Origin: Rhabdaerophilum calidifontis
Lineage (GTDB): Bacteria > Pseudomonadota > Alphaproteobacteria > Rhizobiales > Beijerinckiaceae
Assembly: GCF_008641065.1 (NCBI RefSeq)
Contig: NZ_VTRS01000006.1
Location: forward strand, 144,245 to 208,244
DNA length: 64,000 bases
Direction of reading: 5' to 3'
Of this stretch, positions 8,460 through 17,027 are shown one piece after another. Positions within the stretch are counted from its first letter, which is position 1. Every line of letters starts with the position of its first letter. The position numbers were made by a program, and so were the translations under genes. Below the pieces are notes generated by a model. That model was not told where the DNA came from. It saw only the letters and a program-made list of their open reading frames with translations, and searched no databases.

Positions 8460-9187
8460 GCGGCCTTCCGCGCCACGATCAGGAATTCGCGGTTCCCGTC
8501 GCCGCCGGCGATCGGCGAGGGCAGGCGGGCCTCGACCGTCACCCCGAGCGCGGCGATCTCGGCCGCTACCCGGTCGAGAACCGCCGCCTGGAGGGCCGGA
8601 TCGCGGATCACGCCCTTCTTGCCGGCACCCGGCCCGGCCTCGAATTGCGGCTTCACCAGCCCCACCAGCCGCCCGCCGGGCTTCACGCGGGCAAGGCCGG
8701 CCGGCAGCGCCTTGGCGAGCCCGATGAAGGCGAGATCGGCGACGAGAAGATCGACGGGCTCCGGCACCTCGGCGGGGGTGATCGCGCGCGCGTCGAGCCC
8801 TTCCAGCGCCACGACGCGCGGATCGTCGCGCAGCGCGGCGTGCAATTGGCCGTGCCCGACATCGACCGCGAACACGCGCTTTGCGCCGCGCCGGAGCAGG
8901 AGATCGGTGAACCCGCCTGTCGAGGCGCCGAGATCGAGGCAGATGGCGCCGGAAGGATCGATCCCCGCCGCGTCGAGCGCCGCCGCGAGCTTCAGCGCCC
9001 CGCGCGAGACATAGTCATGCTCGGGCTCCGCCTCGATCGCCGTATCGGCTTCCACCATCTGCGCCGCCTTGCGCGCCGGGCTGCCGCCGATCCGGACCCG
9101 GCCGGCGGCGATCGCTGCCGCGGCACGGGCGCGGCTCGGGAAGACTGTCCGTTCGACGAGCAACTGGTCGAGCCGCATCCGTGCCAT
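8456..9187 (-). CDS. tlyA: TlyA-family rRNA 2'-O-methyltransferase (S4 plus FtsJ domains)
   Basis: Cytidine-2'-O-methyltransferase of the TlyA/hemolysin A family, acting on 16S or 23S rRNA. The 243-residue protein has an N-terminal S4 RNA-binding domain (MRLDQLLVERTVFPSRARA) and an FtsJ-type Rossmann domain with CLDLGASTGGFTDLLL at about residues 80-95. LLVADLAFIGLAKALP and LVGLVKPQFEAGPG carry the catalytic Asp and Lys. Translation could begin at either of the two ATGs at 9187 and 9178. It lies downstream of dxs as in many alphaproteobacteria, but here the superoxide dismutase gene on the opposite strand separates the two. Confidence 0.9.
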   Translation of the reverse strand: MARMRLDQLLVERTVFPSRARAAAAIAAGRVRIGGSPARKAAQMVEADTAIEAEPEHDYVSRGALKLAAALDAAGIDPSGAICLDLGASTGGFTDLLLRRGAKRVFAVDVGHGQLHAALRDDPRVVALEGLDARAITPAEVPEPVDLLVADLAFIGLAKALPAGLARVKPGGRLVGLVKPQFEAGPGAGKKGVIRDPALQAAVLDRVAAEIAALGVTVEARLPSPIAGGDGNREFLIVARKAA

Positions 9188-9303
9188 ATTTTATCAGTGC
9201 CTCTATGCATCCGGCGTGGCGGCCGGGAGGTAGAAAAACGGGGAGGCTTCGCGCCCTGGTCCAGAGCGGACCCTTAACCCCAGACTCGACCCGGAGGAAG
9301 ACA

Positions 9304-10041
9304 ATGAAACCCGAAACCCTGTTCTCGCGCCGCCTGTTCCTCGCCGGTGCCGCAAGCGCCGCCACGTTGCCGGCGCTTCCGCGCGCCGTGCTGGCGCAGG
9401 CCGCGCCCGCCGGTCCCTTCGTCCTGCCGCAGCTCGGCTATGCCTTCAACGCGCTCGAACCGCATATCGACGCGATGACGATGGAGGTTCACTCGCAGCG
9501 CCACCACGGTGCATTCATCGGCAATCTCAACAATTTCGCCAAGGAGCATTCGGTCCTGGCCGCGAACCCGGTCGAGAAGCTGCTCGCCGGCTGGCAGCAA
9601 TTGCCGGAATCGATCCGCATGGGGGCCAAGAATTCGCTTGGCGGCCATGCCAACCACACCATGTTCTGGATCATCATGACCCCCGGCGGCGCCAAGGAAC
9701 CCTCGGGCGAACTCAGGACCGCGATCGAGCGCGATCTCGGTGGGTTCGACAAGATGAAGACCGATTTCAACGCCGCCGGTGCGCGCGTCTTCGGCTCGGG
9801 CTGGGTCTTCATCACGGTGGACCAGAGCGGCAAGCTGGCGATCACCACGCGCCCCAACCAGGATACGCCGCTGATGGACGGGCAGCGGGTGCTGCTCGGC
9901 AACGATGTCTGGGAGCACGCCTATTATCTCAAGTATCAGAACCGCCGCGCCGAATACCTCGTGAACTGGTGGGCGGTCGTCAACTGGACGAAGATCGGCG
10001 AGCGCTATGCCGCCGCCAAGGCCGGCACGCTGACGATCTGA
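9304..10041 (+). CDS. sod: Fe/Mn superoxide dismutase with Tat signal peptide
   Basis: Converts superoxide to oxygen and hydrogen peroxide. The start at 9304 follows GGAGGAAG and gives a 245-residue protein whose N-terminus is a twin-arginine signal (SRRLFLAGAAS) ending in VLAQA, so export to the periplasm is predicted. The metal ligands are visible: His in EVHSQRHHGAF, His in GGHANHTMFW, and Asp and His in DVWEHAYYLKY. The NQDTPLMDGQ segment places the active-site Gln on the C-terminal side, which favours Mn or cambialistic use over classical FeSOD. Its stop abuts the stop of the convergent dxs gene with no bases between (both within TGATCA). Confidence 0.92.
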   Translation: MKPETLFSRRLFLAGAASAATLPALPRAVLAQAAPAGPFVLPQLGYAFNALEPHIDAMTMEVHSQRHHGAFIGNLNNFAKEHSVLAANPVEKLLAGWQQLPESIRMGAKNSLGGHANHTMFWIIMTPGGAKEPSGELRTAIERDLGGFDKMKTDFNAAGARVFGSGWVFITVDQSGKLAITTRPNQDTPLMDGQRVLLGNDVWEHAYYLKYQNRRAEYLVNWWAVVNWTKIGERYAAAKAGTLTI

Positions 10042-11961
10042 TCAGGCCCGCACCGCGCGCTCGGCCTGGCTGCCGAGCGCGCGCAACACCGTGGCGACAA
10101 TGCCGCGCGCGTCGAGCCCTGCCTCGGCATACATCCGCTCCGGCCTGTCCTGGTCCTGATAGCGGTCCGGCAGCGTCATCGTGCGCACCTTGAGCGCGCC
10201 GTCGAGCAACCCGTCCTCGGCCAGCGCGTGCAGCACCTGGCTGCCGAAGCCGCCGACCGACCCCTCCTCGATGGTGACGAGCAGCGCATGCCCCTCCGCG
10301 AGACGCCGGAGCAGCGCGCGGTCGATTGGCTTGGCGAAGCGCGCATCGGCGACGCTGGTGGAAAGCCCCAGCTTCTCCAGCTCCTCGGCGGCCTTCAGCG
10401 CCTCCTGAAGCCGGGTGCCGAGCGAGAGCAGCGCGATCTCCCGCCCTTCGCGCAGGATGCGACCCCGGCCGATCTCCAGCACCTCGCCCCGCGCCGGCAT
10501 CTCGACCCCGATTCCCTCGCCGCGCGGATAACGGAAGGCGATGGGGCCGGCATCATGGGCGGCGGCGGTGCGCACCATGTGGCACAATTCGGCCTCGTCC
10601 GCCGCCGCCATCACCACCATGTTCGGCAGGCAGCAGAGATAGGCGAGGTCGAAGGCGCCGGCATGGGTCGGCCCGTCGGCGCCGACAAGCCCGGCCCGGT
10701 CGAGCGCGAAGCGCACCGGCAGGTTCTGGAGCGCGACGTCATGCACCACCTGGTCGTAGCCGCGCTGAAGGAAGGTGGAATAGATGGCGCAGAACGGCCT
10801 GAACCCCTCGGCCGCGAGCCCGGCCGCGAAGGTCACGGCGTGCTGCTCGGCGATTCCGACATCGAAGGTGCGGCGCGGAAACGCCGCGCCGAACAGATCG
10901 AGCCCGGTGCCGGAAGGCATCGCGGCGGTGATCGCAACGATCTTCTCGTCCACCTCCGCCTCGCGGATCAGGCTCTCGGCGAAGACGCGGGTATAGGCCG
11001 GCGCGTTGGTCGGGGCCTTGGCCTGCTTGCCGGTGACGACATCGAACTTGACGACGCCGTGATATTTGTCGGCGCTCGCCTCGGCCGGGGCATAGCCCTT
11101 GCCCTTCTGCGTCACGACATGAACGAGGATCGGCGCGCCGACCTCGGCGTCGCGGACATTGCGCAGCACCGGCAGCAGATGGTCGAGATTGTGGCCGTCG
11201 ATCGGCCCGACATAATAGAAGCCCAGCTCCTCGAACAGCGTGCCGCCGGTGACATAGCCGCGCGCATGTTCCACCGCGCGGGTGATCGCGGAATCGAGCC
11301 GCTTGGGCAGTTGCGCGGTGAGCTGCTTGCCGAAATCACGCAGCTTCAGATAGGTCTTGCCCGAGGCGAGCCGCGCGAGATAGGCGGACATCCCCCCCAC
11401 CGGCGGCGCGATCGACATGTCGTTGTCGTTGAGGATGACGATGAGCCGCGAATGCGCTGCGCCGGCATTGTTCATAGCCTCATAGGCCATACCGGCGCTC
11501 ATCGCGCCGTCACCGATCACGGCGATGACGTGGTTTGTCCCGCCGGCGAGATCGCGCGCCACCGCCATGCCGAGCCCGGCCGAGATCGATGTCGAGGAAT
11601 GCGCGGCGCCGAAGGGATCGTATTCGCTCTCGGCGCGCTTGGTGAAGCCGGAGAGCCCGCCACCCTGGCGCAGCGTGCGGATGCGGCTCCGCCGCCCGGT
11701 CAGGATCTTGTGCGGATAGGCCTGGTGTCCGACATCCCAGATCAGCCGGTCGGCCGGGGTGTCGAACACGTGATGCAGCGCGACCGTCAGTTCGACAACC
11801 CCGAGCCCGGCGCCGAGATGGCCGCCGGTAACGGAGACCGCGTCGATCGTCTCGGCACGGAGTTCGTCGGCGACCTGCCGCAATTGCGATGGGTCGAGCC
11901 GGCGCAGGTCGGCGGGGCTGGCGATGCGGTCGAGCAGCGGCGTTTCAGGGCGCGGGTTCAT
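10042..11961 (-). CDS. dxs: 1-deoxy-D-xylulose-5-phosphate synthase
   Basis: First enzyme of the MEP isoprenoid pathway: condenses pyruvate and glyceraldehyde-3-phosphate using thiamine diphosphate. At 639 residues it is full length. Seen in order: [17 protein letters not shown], the TPP-binding [26 protein letters not shown], the catalytic-Glu region [16 protein letters not shown], and [20 protein letters not shown] chose ATG at 11961 ([10 protein letters not shown]); an upstream in-frame ATG would add 30 residues not seen in the family. In related genomes xseB precedes and tlyA follows on the same strand. Here pirin and AhpD genes, and then the SOD gene, intervene. Confidence 0.95.
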   Translation of the reverse strand: MNPRPETPLLDRIASPADLRRLDPSQLRQVADELRAETIDAVSVTGGHLGAGLGVVELTVALHHVFDTPADRLIWDVGHQAYPHKILTGRRSRIRTLRQGGGLSGFTKRAESEYDPFGAAHSSTSISAGLGMAVARDLAGGTNHVIAVIGDGAMSAGMAYEAMNNAGAAHSRLIVILNDNDMSIAPPVGGMSAYLARLASGKTYLKLRDFGKQLTAQLPKRLDSAITRAVEHARGYVTGGTLFEELGFYYVGPIDGHNLDHLLPVLRNVRDAEVGAPILVHVVTQKGKGYAPAEASADKYHGVVKFDVVTGKQAKAPTNAPAYTRVFAESLIREAEVDEKIVAITAAMPSGTGLDLFGAAFPRRTFDVGIAEQHAVTFAAGLAAEGFRPFCAIYSTFLQRGYDQVVHDVALQNLPVRFALDRAGLVGADGPTHAGAFDLAYLCCLPNMVVMAAADEAELCHMVRTAAAHDAGPIAFRYPRGEGIGVEMPARGEVLEIGRGRILREGREIALLSLGTRLQEALKAAEELEKLGLSTSVADARFAKPIDRALLRRLAEGHALLVTIEEGSVGGFGSQVLHALAEDGLLDGALKVRTMTLPDRYQDQDRPERMYAEAGLDARGIVATVLRALGSQAERAVRA

Positions 11962-12113
11962 CCGCAGCGTTATAGCGCCTCTGGCGGTTCGGGCAATCGC
12001 CCATCCCTGATCATGCACCGCCACGGCTTGCGCCACCGCAAGGGAAATCATATGAAAAACTGAATGTGTCTATGAAAGGTCCGGCGCGATGGCCGCCGGC
12101 AGCGGAGCACCCC

Positions 12114-12470
12114 ATGAAGGATTATCCGGACATCACCCGCTCGACCTCGGCCGGCCTGCGCGAATTGCGCAAGGATGCCGGCGAGACGCTCGCGGCCTTC
12201 TCCGCCCTGACCAAGGAGGCCATGAAGCCGGGGCTGCTCGATGCCAAGACCAAGGAATTCATCGCCCTGGCGCTCGGCGTCGCGGCGCGCTGCGATGCCT
12301 GCCTTGGCTACCACGCAGAGGCGCTGGTGCGGCTCGGCGCCACGCGCCAGGAACTGGCGGAGGTGCTGGCGGTGGCGGTGCAGATGGGCGGCGGCCCCTC
12401 GCTGATGTATGCCGCCGATGCGATGACCGCCTTCCTCCAGTTCGAGGCCGGCGAAAAGGCCCGGACCTAG
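12114..12470 (+). CDS. AhpD-like carboxymuconolactone decarboxylase family protein
   Basis: A 118-residue all-alpha protein of the CMD/AhpD family. The paired cysteines CDACLGYH (about residues 60-67) are the proton-relay and redox motif of AhpD-type alkylhydroperoxidases, and [15 protein letters not shown] matches the following helix. ATG at 12114 has GGAG 7 bases upstream, so I prefer it to in-frame ATGs at 12066 and 12072. The last 4 bases overlap the end of the convergent pirin gene. The physiological substrate is unknown; antioxidant duty is likely given the neighbouring SOD and pirin. Confidence 0.85.
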   Translation: MKDYPDITRSTSAGLRELRKDAGETLAAFSALTKEAMKPGLLDAKTKEFIALALGVAARCDACLGYHAEALVRLGATRQELAEVLAVAVQMGGGPSLMYAADAMTAFLQFEAGEKART

Positions 12471-13387
12471 CGCTCCGGCAGCGGGATGAACTCGCTTTCG
12501 CCGGGCACGGAATCGAACCGGCCGGCCGCCCAGTCGGCCTTGGCCTGTTCGATCCGGTCCTTGCGCGAGGAGACGAAATTCCACCAGATGTGCCGGGGTC
12601 CGTCCATGGGCTCGCCGCCGAAGATCATCAGCCGCGCATGGCCGAGCGCGAGGATCGAGATCCGGTCGCCGGGGTGGAAGACGAGGAGCTGGCCGGGGCC
12701 GAACGTGTCGCCGGCGATGTCGATCTCGCCCGAGACCGTGTAGACGGCGCGCTCGTCGAGATCGGCGTCGAGCGGCAGCACGGCGCCGGGCGCCAGAACC
12801 GCCTCGGCATAGAAGGCGGGATGGGGGAAGGCGACGGGCGAGCGGGCGCCGTAGCCCTCGCCCATGATGATCCGCACCCGCTTGCCCTCGCCGGTCACGC
12901 GCGGCAATTCGGTCTCGGCATGGTGGACAAAGGCCGGCGCCGTCTCCTCGTGGCTGGCGGGCAGGGCGGCCCAGGCCTGGATGCCGAAGAGCCGCCGGTT
13001 CGGGGCCTGCCGCGCCTCGGGGCTGGTGCGCTCGGAATGGACGACGCCCGCGCCGGCGCTCATCAGGTTGAGCGCGCCGGGCCGGATCTCCTGCACGATC
13101 CCGAGCGAATCGCGATGCAGGATCGATCCATCGAAGAGATAGGTCACGGTCGCGAGCCCGATATGGGGGTGCGGCCGCACGTCGAGCCCGGTGCCGAGCA
13201 GGAATTCGCTCGGCCCCATCTGGTCGAAGAAGACGAAGGGGCCGACCATCCGCCGCCCGGCTGCGGGCAGCGCGCGCCGCACCTCGAATCCACCGATATC
13301 GTGGGCGCGCGGCACGATCACCTGTTCGATCGCCGCGCAGGCGCGGGCATCGCCGGGGGCGGGATCTTCGGCGGGCAGGCTCGACAT
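12467..13387 (-). CDS. Pirin family protein
   Basis: Bicupin protein of 306 residues. The N-terminal cupin carries the metal-binding [18 protein letters not shown], and GAGVVHSE supplies the third His and the Glu. [11 protein letters not shown] and the C-terminal cupin ([13 protein letters not shown]) follow. Bacterial pirins are iron-dependent dioxygenase-like proteins, several of which act as quercetinases or stress-linked regulators; which applies here is unknown. ATG at 13387 is preceded by GGAGGAG, a strong ribosome site. It sits between xseB and dxs on the same strand. Confidence 0.88.
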   Translation of the reverse strand: MSSLPAEDPAPGDARACAAIEQVIVPRAHDIGGFEVRRALPAAGRRMVGPFVFFDQMGPSEFLLGTGLDVRPHPHIGLATVTYLFDGSILHRDSLGIVQEIRPGALNLMSAGAGVVHSERTSPEARQAPNRRLFGIQAWAALPASHEETAPAFVHHAETELPRVTGEGKRVRIIMGEGYGARSPVAFPHPAFYAEAVLAPGAVLPLDADLDERAVYTVSGEIDIAGDTFGPGQLLVFHPGDRISILALGHARLMIFGGEPMDGPRHIWWNFVSSRKDRIEQAKADWAAGRFDSVPGESEFIPLPER

Positions 13388-13449
13388 GGCGGGCTCCTCC
13401 TTGCGCAAGCAAATGGGGCCGTGCGCCGCTGCGGGAAGGGCAGGCGGCT

Positions 13450-13704
13450 TCAGCGCTCGGGATCGAGCGGCGCGGCGCCGGCGGGCTTGCCGTCCGGTCC
13501 GAGCGCGATCCGGGCGATGCGCATCTCGGCTTCCTTCAGCAGCGCCTCGCAGCGCTTCTTCAGCTGTTCGCCGCGCTCGTAGCGCTCGATCGATTTTTCG
13601 AGGCTCACCTCGCCGCGTTCGAGCTCGGCGACGATGGTTTCGAGTTCGGCCAGCGCCGCCTCGAAGGGCATCGCGGCGATATCGGGGGGAAGGGTGCTGC
13701 TCAT
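13450..13704 (-). CDS. xseB: Exodeoxyribonuclease VII small subunit
   Basis: An 84-residue helical protein that partners XseA to degrade single-stranded DNA into oligonucleotides. The family signature is [20 protein letters not shown] followed by [15 protein letters not shown], then a coiled coil. xseA is not in the window, which is usual. It is normally followed directly by dxs in alphaproteobacteria; here the pirin gene, and the AhpD gene on the other strand, lie between. Confidence 0.92.
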   Translation of the reverse strand: MSSTLPPDIAAMPFEAALAELETIVAELERGEVSLEKSIERYERGEQLKKRCEALLKEAEMRIARIALGPDGKPAGAAPLDPER

Positions 13705-13800
13705 GGGGAAGAACCTGTGATCGGGCAGACCCTAGACGATCGCGGCCGGGGAGGAAACAGCGCGGCGGGTTATCCACGCCCCGACGCGGCCGCCCGCGCA

Positions 13801-14760
13801 TCAGCCGAGCCGGCCGAGGCGGAAGCCGGGCGCCGGGCGCTCCGTCAGCACCTCGCGGCGGAAGCGGAACAGCGCGGCCGGGCGGCCGCCGGTCACGGTC
13901 TGGCCGCCGGTGGGCTCGACGAGCCCGCCCTGCTCGACGAGGCGGCGGAAATTCTGCTTGTGCAGGTGATGGCCCGAGATCGCCTCGACCTTCTTCTGGA
14001 GATCGGTCAGCGTGAAGCTCTCGGGCATCATCTCGAAGATCAGCGGGCGGTATTTCAGCTTGCCGCGGATGCGCCCCAGCGCGGTCGCGAGGATGCGGCG
14101 ATGATCGAACGCCATCGGCTCGCCCGGCACGCAAACGGCGCCGGCGGCGCGGCCGTCGCGGATCGCCTCCGGCACGAGCCCGGCCTCGTAGAGCAGTTCG
14201 TAGCGTTCGAGCACCTTCTCCTCGTCGAAGGGCAGGGTATCGGAACCGAAATAGAGCGCGACGCGCTCGACAGGCGAGAGCGCGCGGCGGTCGATGCCGG
14301 CGCCGCGCTGATCGGCGCCGCGCGCCCAGCTTTCGAGCGCCGGCCGGATCATGGCGTCGATCAGCGCCGGCTTGCCGCCCCGCCAATCCTCCCAGGGGAA
14401 GCAGGCGTAGAGCGGCGCGAAATGCGCCGCGCCGCGATCGGCGATCCGGGTCAGGGCGAGATAGCCGATCGAGACGACATGCGGGCTCGCATCGACCTCG
14501 CCGCGCGCGCGCTCGGCGGCGTGCCGGCCGCGATCGCCGAAGGTGTAGAGCTGCTCGACATAGCCCAATGCCTGCCCGGCCTGCTCCTGCGCGAAGGAGC
14601 GCAGCCCGATTTCCAGCGTGCGATGCTTCAGCGGGTCGAACGGCCCGGAGGGCAGGCCGAGGCTCTCCCCGCCCCGCGCCGCATAGACCAGCGGCGTCTG
14701 CCCCTCCACCGCCATGAGGACGGCGGTGAGATTGATCTCGATGGGCAGGGCGGGGCGCAT
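13801..14760 (-). CDS. nadQ: NadQ-like NAD biosynthesis regulator (NUDIX-like plus winged helix)
   Basis: The 319-residue protein matches in length and layout the alphaproteobacterial NAD regulator family (COG4111, NadQ). The N-terminal part is NUDIX-like ([20 protein letters not shown]) without an intact NUDIX box, so it should bind rather than hydrolyse a nucleotide. The C-terminal part ([20 protein letters not shown], then [17 protein letters not shown]) is the winged helix-turn-helix typical of NrtR-related regulators. In this family it represses NAD synthesis or salvage genes. None of those are in the window, so the target set is unknown. It ends an operon with the tyrosine phosphatase, HD and ygfZ genes. 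Confidence 0.75.
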   Translation of the reverse strand: MRPALPIEINLTAVLMAVEGQTPLVYAARGGESLGLPSGPFDPLKHRTLEIGLRSFAQEQAGQALGYVEQLYTFGDRGRHAAERARGEVDASPHVVSIGYLALTRIADRGAAHFAPLYACFPWEDWRGGKPALIDAMIRPALESWARGADQRGAGIDRRALSPVERVALYFGSDTLPFDEEKVLERYELLYEAGLVPEAIRDGRAAGAVCVPGEPMAFDHRRILATALGRIRGKLKYRPLIFEMMPESFTLTDLQKKVEAISGHHLHKQNFRRLVEQGGLVEPTGGQTVTGGRPAALFRFRREVLTERPAPGFRLGRLG

Positions 14761-14766
14761 ATCCGT

Positions 14767-15285
14767 TCAGCCGGCGCCGATATCGAGCGCGAAGGGCACG
14801 CCCTCGAACGTATCGATTCCGCGGCCGATGGCGTCGATCGCATCGACCATCCGCCCGCCGCGCCCGAGCAGATCGTCGCCGAGCGCGGCCAGATGCCGGT
14901 TCGGCGTCGCGGTGGGCGAGACGGCGCGGATATGTCCGGCCCATTCGGTCTCGGTCCGGTCCGGCCGGAGCGCGCAGGCGGCGATGAAGGCGCTCGCGGT
15001 TGAGCGGCTGACCCCGGCATAGCAATGGATGACCAGGGGCCGCGCGCGCTCCCAGCGCGTCACGAACGCGACGAGCGCCGCGACATCCTGCTCCCCGGCC
15101 ATCACCTCGCCCTCGCGCGGTTCGGTGATGTCGGAGAAATTGAGCACGAGATGCCGCTCCGGCGCGATTCCCTCCGGGCGCGGCACCGGTGTGACCGCCT
15201 TGATCACCGTCACGACATCGGCCGCGCCGGTCGTGCGGACGGTTTCGTACAGGCGCTGCAGCGAACAGACATGGATGCGGGGCAT
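14767..15285 (-). CDS. Tyrosine phosphatase-family protein
   Basis: A 172-residue protein with the cysteine-phosphatase P-loop [12 protein letters not shown] (Cys-x5-Arg, about residues 86-97), preceded by [11 protein letters not shown], where the general-acid Asp is expected. It resembles small alphaproteobacterial dual-specificity or tyrosine phosphatases of unknown substrate. ATG at 15285 ([10 protein letters not shown]) is chosen over one at 15318. It starts 1 base after the HD-domain gene and ends 6 bases before nadQ, so it is in one transcription unit with both. Confidence 0.85.
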   Translation of the reverse strand: MPRIHVCSLQRLYETVRTTGAADVVTVIKAVTPVPRPEGIAPERHLVLNFSDITEPREGEVMAGEQDVAALVAFVTRWERARPLVIHCYAGVSRSTASAFIAACALRPDRTETEWAGHIRAVSPTATPNRHLAALGDDLLGRGGRMVDAIDAIGRGIDTFEGVPFALDIGAG

Positions 15286-15286
15286 G

Positions 15287-15958
15287 TCAGGGCTCCTGTC
15301 GACCGGGCGGCCCGGCATGGAGGGCGGCGTCGAGTTCGGTGAAGCGGGCGAGGAAGGCCGCCTCCACCGCCTCGATCGGCAGGGGAAGGACGAGCGCGGC
15401 CATGTCCGGTTTGAGCCGGAACGGCTGGCCGAAGAATTCCCGCGCCTCGGCCTCGGTGAAGCCTGCGAGCCGGGTCGCCTCGTGATACGCGGCGGCGCGA
15501 TCCGCGCGCTTGGCGAGATCGGCGGCGAGGCGCGGCATCGGCGCCGGCAGCGAGAAGCGACGCAGCACCGCGTCGAGGATGCGGCTCTCGGTCTCGCGAT
15601 AGGCGTCGCCGATCACCGCCTTGAACGGCGAGATCATGTCGCCGATCACGTATTCGGCGGCATCGTGCAGCAGCACCGCGAGCCGGGTGCGCAGGCCGGC
15701 CTGCGGCGCCATCTCCCCCGCGATCGCCTCGACGAGCAGCGAATGCTGTGCCACAGAGAAGATATGCGTGCCATGCGTCTGCCCGTTCCAGCGCGCGACC
15801 CGCGCCAGACCATGGGCGATGTCGGCGATCTCGATATCGAACGGCGAGGGGTCGAGCAGGTTGAGCCGCCGCCCGGAGAGCATGCGCTGCCAGGCGCGCG
15901 GCGGTTTCGCGCGCGTCGTCCGCGCGGCGGATGAGGGGGCGGATGCGGAGCGCGCCAT
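15287..15958 (-). CDS. HD-domain hydrolase, YfbR-like
   Basis: A 223-residue protein with a metal-binding HD domain: FSVAQHSLLVE supplies the first His, LLHDAAEYVIGDM the HD pair, and KRADRAAAYHEA the distal Asp. The order resembles YfbR-type 5'-deoxynucleotidases, which dephosphorylate deoxynucleoside monophosphates; the conserved MLSGRRLNLLDPSP start of the domain supports this group. ATG at 15958 opens the protein with a basic Ser/Ala-rich tail. It lies between ygfZ and the tyrosine phosphatase gene. Confidence 0.82.
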   Translation of the reverse strand: MARSASAPSSAARTTRAKPPRAWQRMLSGRRLNLLDPSPFDIEIADIAHGLARVARWNGQTHGTHIFSVAQHSLLVEAIAGEMAPQAGLRTRLAVLLHDAAEYVIGDMISPFKAVIGDAYRETESRILDAVLRRFSLPAPMPRLAADLAKRADRAAAYHEATRLAGFTEAEAREFFGQPFRLKPDMAALVLPLPIEAVEAAFLARFTELDAALHAGPPGRQEP

Positions 15959-16010
15959 GCAGCGGTTTTGTCCTCTCGCGCCGGGATTGGCAACAGGCGC
16001 GATGCGCCGG

Positions 16011-16910
16011 TCAGGCCATGCCCTTGCCGAAGCGGGCATAGGCGGGCGGCGTCAGCTCGACGGGAACGCCGCCGGCAGTGACCGGCAGCCCCGCTGCTTC
16101 GGCCTCCGCCAGCCGGTCGAGCCGCAGGATGGCGATGGCACGGTCGCCGAAGCTTTCGCCGACCCGGCCGATCGCCCGCTCTCCCGCCATCACCTCGGCA
16201 CCGCCGGTAACGCCGAACCCGTTGAGGAACCGCGCCGCGAGCGCGCGCGTGCGCGCCGTGCCGCGATGCTCCATGCGGCTCACGACCTCCTGGCCGATAT
16301 AGCAGCCCTTGCGGAAATCGACCCCGCCGAGCTGGTCGAGATTGACCTCGTGCGGGAAGGCGTCGCCGGTGACGAAATCCTTCCCCGCTTCGGGGATGCC
16401 GAGCGCCACGCGCCGCGCGTGATAGGCTTCCGCGGCGCCGGGGGCGAAGCCGGCGGTCGCACGCTCCAGCGCATCGCGCGGGCCGTAGAGCCGCTGCCCG
16501 AGTTCCGGCGCGCGGGGATCGGCGAAGGCGTAGAAATCCGGCCCCTCGACCGGCGGTGCATCGAGGCAGATCCGCATATCGATCGGCGCCCCGAGCCGGC
16601 TGATGGCGATCGCCGCGCGCAGCCGGTAGCGTTCGAGGCGTTCGAGAAGGTCATCCGCCAGCCCGGCTGCAACATCGATGAGGTAAAGCGGCTCGTCGTC
16701 GCTGCCGTTGAACACCAGCATGTCGGCGATGATCTTGCCCTGCGGGGTCAGAAGCGCCGCGGCGCGGCCGGTTCCCGGCGCGAGCCCGGCGATATCGGCG
16801 GTGACGAGGTTGTGCAGGAAATGCTGCGCCTCGCCGCCGGTGATCGCGAGAACGGCGCGATCCTCTGCGGGAATGACGTGGGGCGGGGCGGAGGGCTCGA
16901 TCGCGGTCAC
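16011..16910 (-). CDS. ygfZ: YgfZ/GcvT-type folate-binding protein
   Basis: A 299-residue relative of the glycine-cleavage T protein. The family signature KGCYIGQEVVSRM is at about residue 198, with the single conserved Cys. YgfZ binds tetrahydrofolate and supports assembly or repair of iron-sulfur clusters and tRNA-modifying enzymes. It heads a minus-strand operon (ygfZ, HD hydrolase, tyrosine phosphatase, nadQ-like) and is divergent from dihydroorotase with 117 bp between, where both promoters must lie. Confidence 0.9.
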   Translation of the reverse strand: MTAIEPSAPPHVIPAEDRAVLAITGGEAQHFLHNLVTADIAGLAPGTGRAAALLTPQGKIIADMLVFNGSDDEPLYLIDVAAGLADDLLERLERYRLRAAIAISRLGAPIDMRICLDAPPVEGPDFYAFADPRAPELGQRLYGPRDALERATAGFAPGAAEAYHARRVALGIPEAGKDFVTGDAFPHEVNLDQLGGVDFRKGCYIGQEVVSRMEHRGTARTRALAARFLNGFGVTGGAEVMAGERAIGRVGESFGDRAIAILRLDRLAEAEAAGLPVTAGGVPVELTPPAYARFGKGMA

Positions 16911-17027
16911 GGGATCTCGTTCACGGGCTGGCGGGCGCGTTGGGGGCTTGTTTGCCTCCGGAGCGGCAGATAAGTCCGGTGCGGGGGCGCGGCAAGGGCG
17001 CCCGGATCACCGGCCGCGGAGAGAGGT

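Noticed and set aside
13388..15025. An upstream extension of the pirin reading frame
   Set aside because: It overlaps xseB and nadQ on the same strand in another frame; the pirin start at 13387 has a strong ribosome site.
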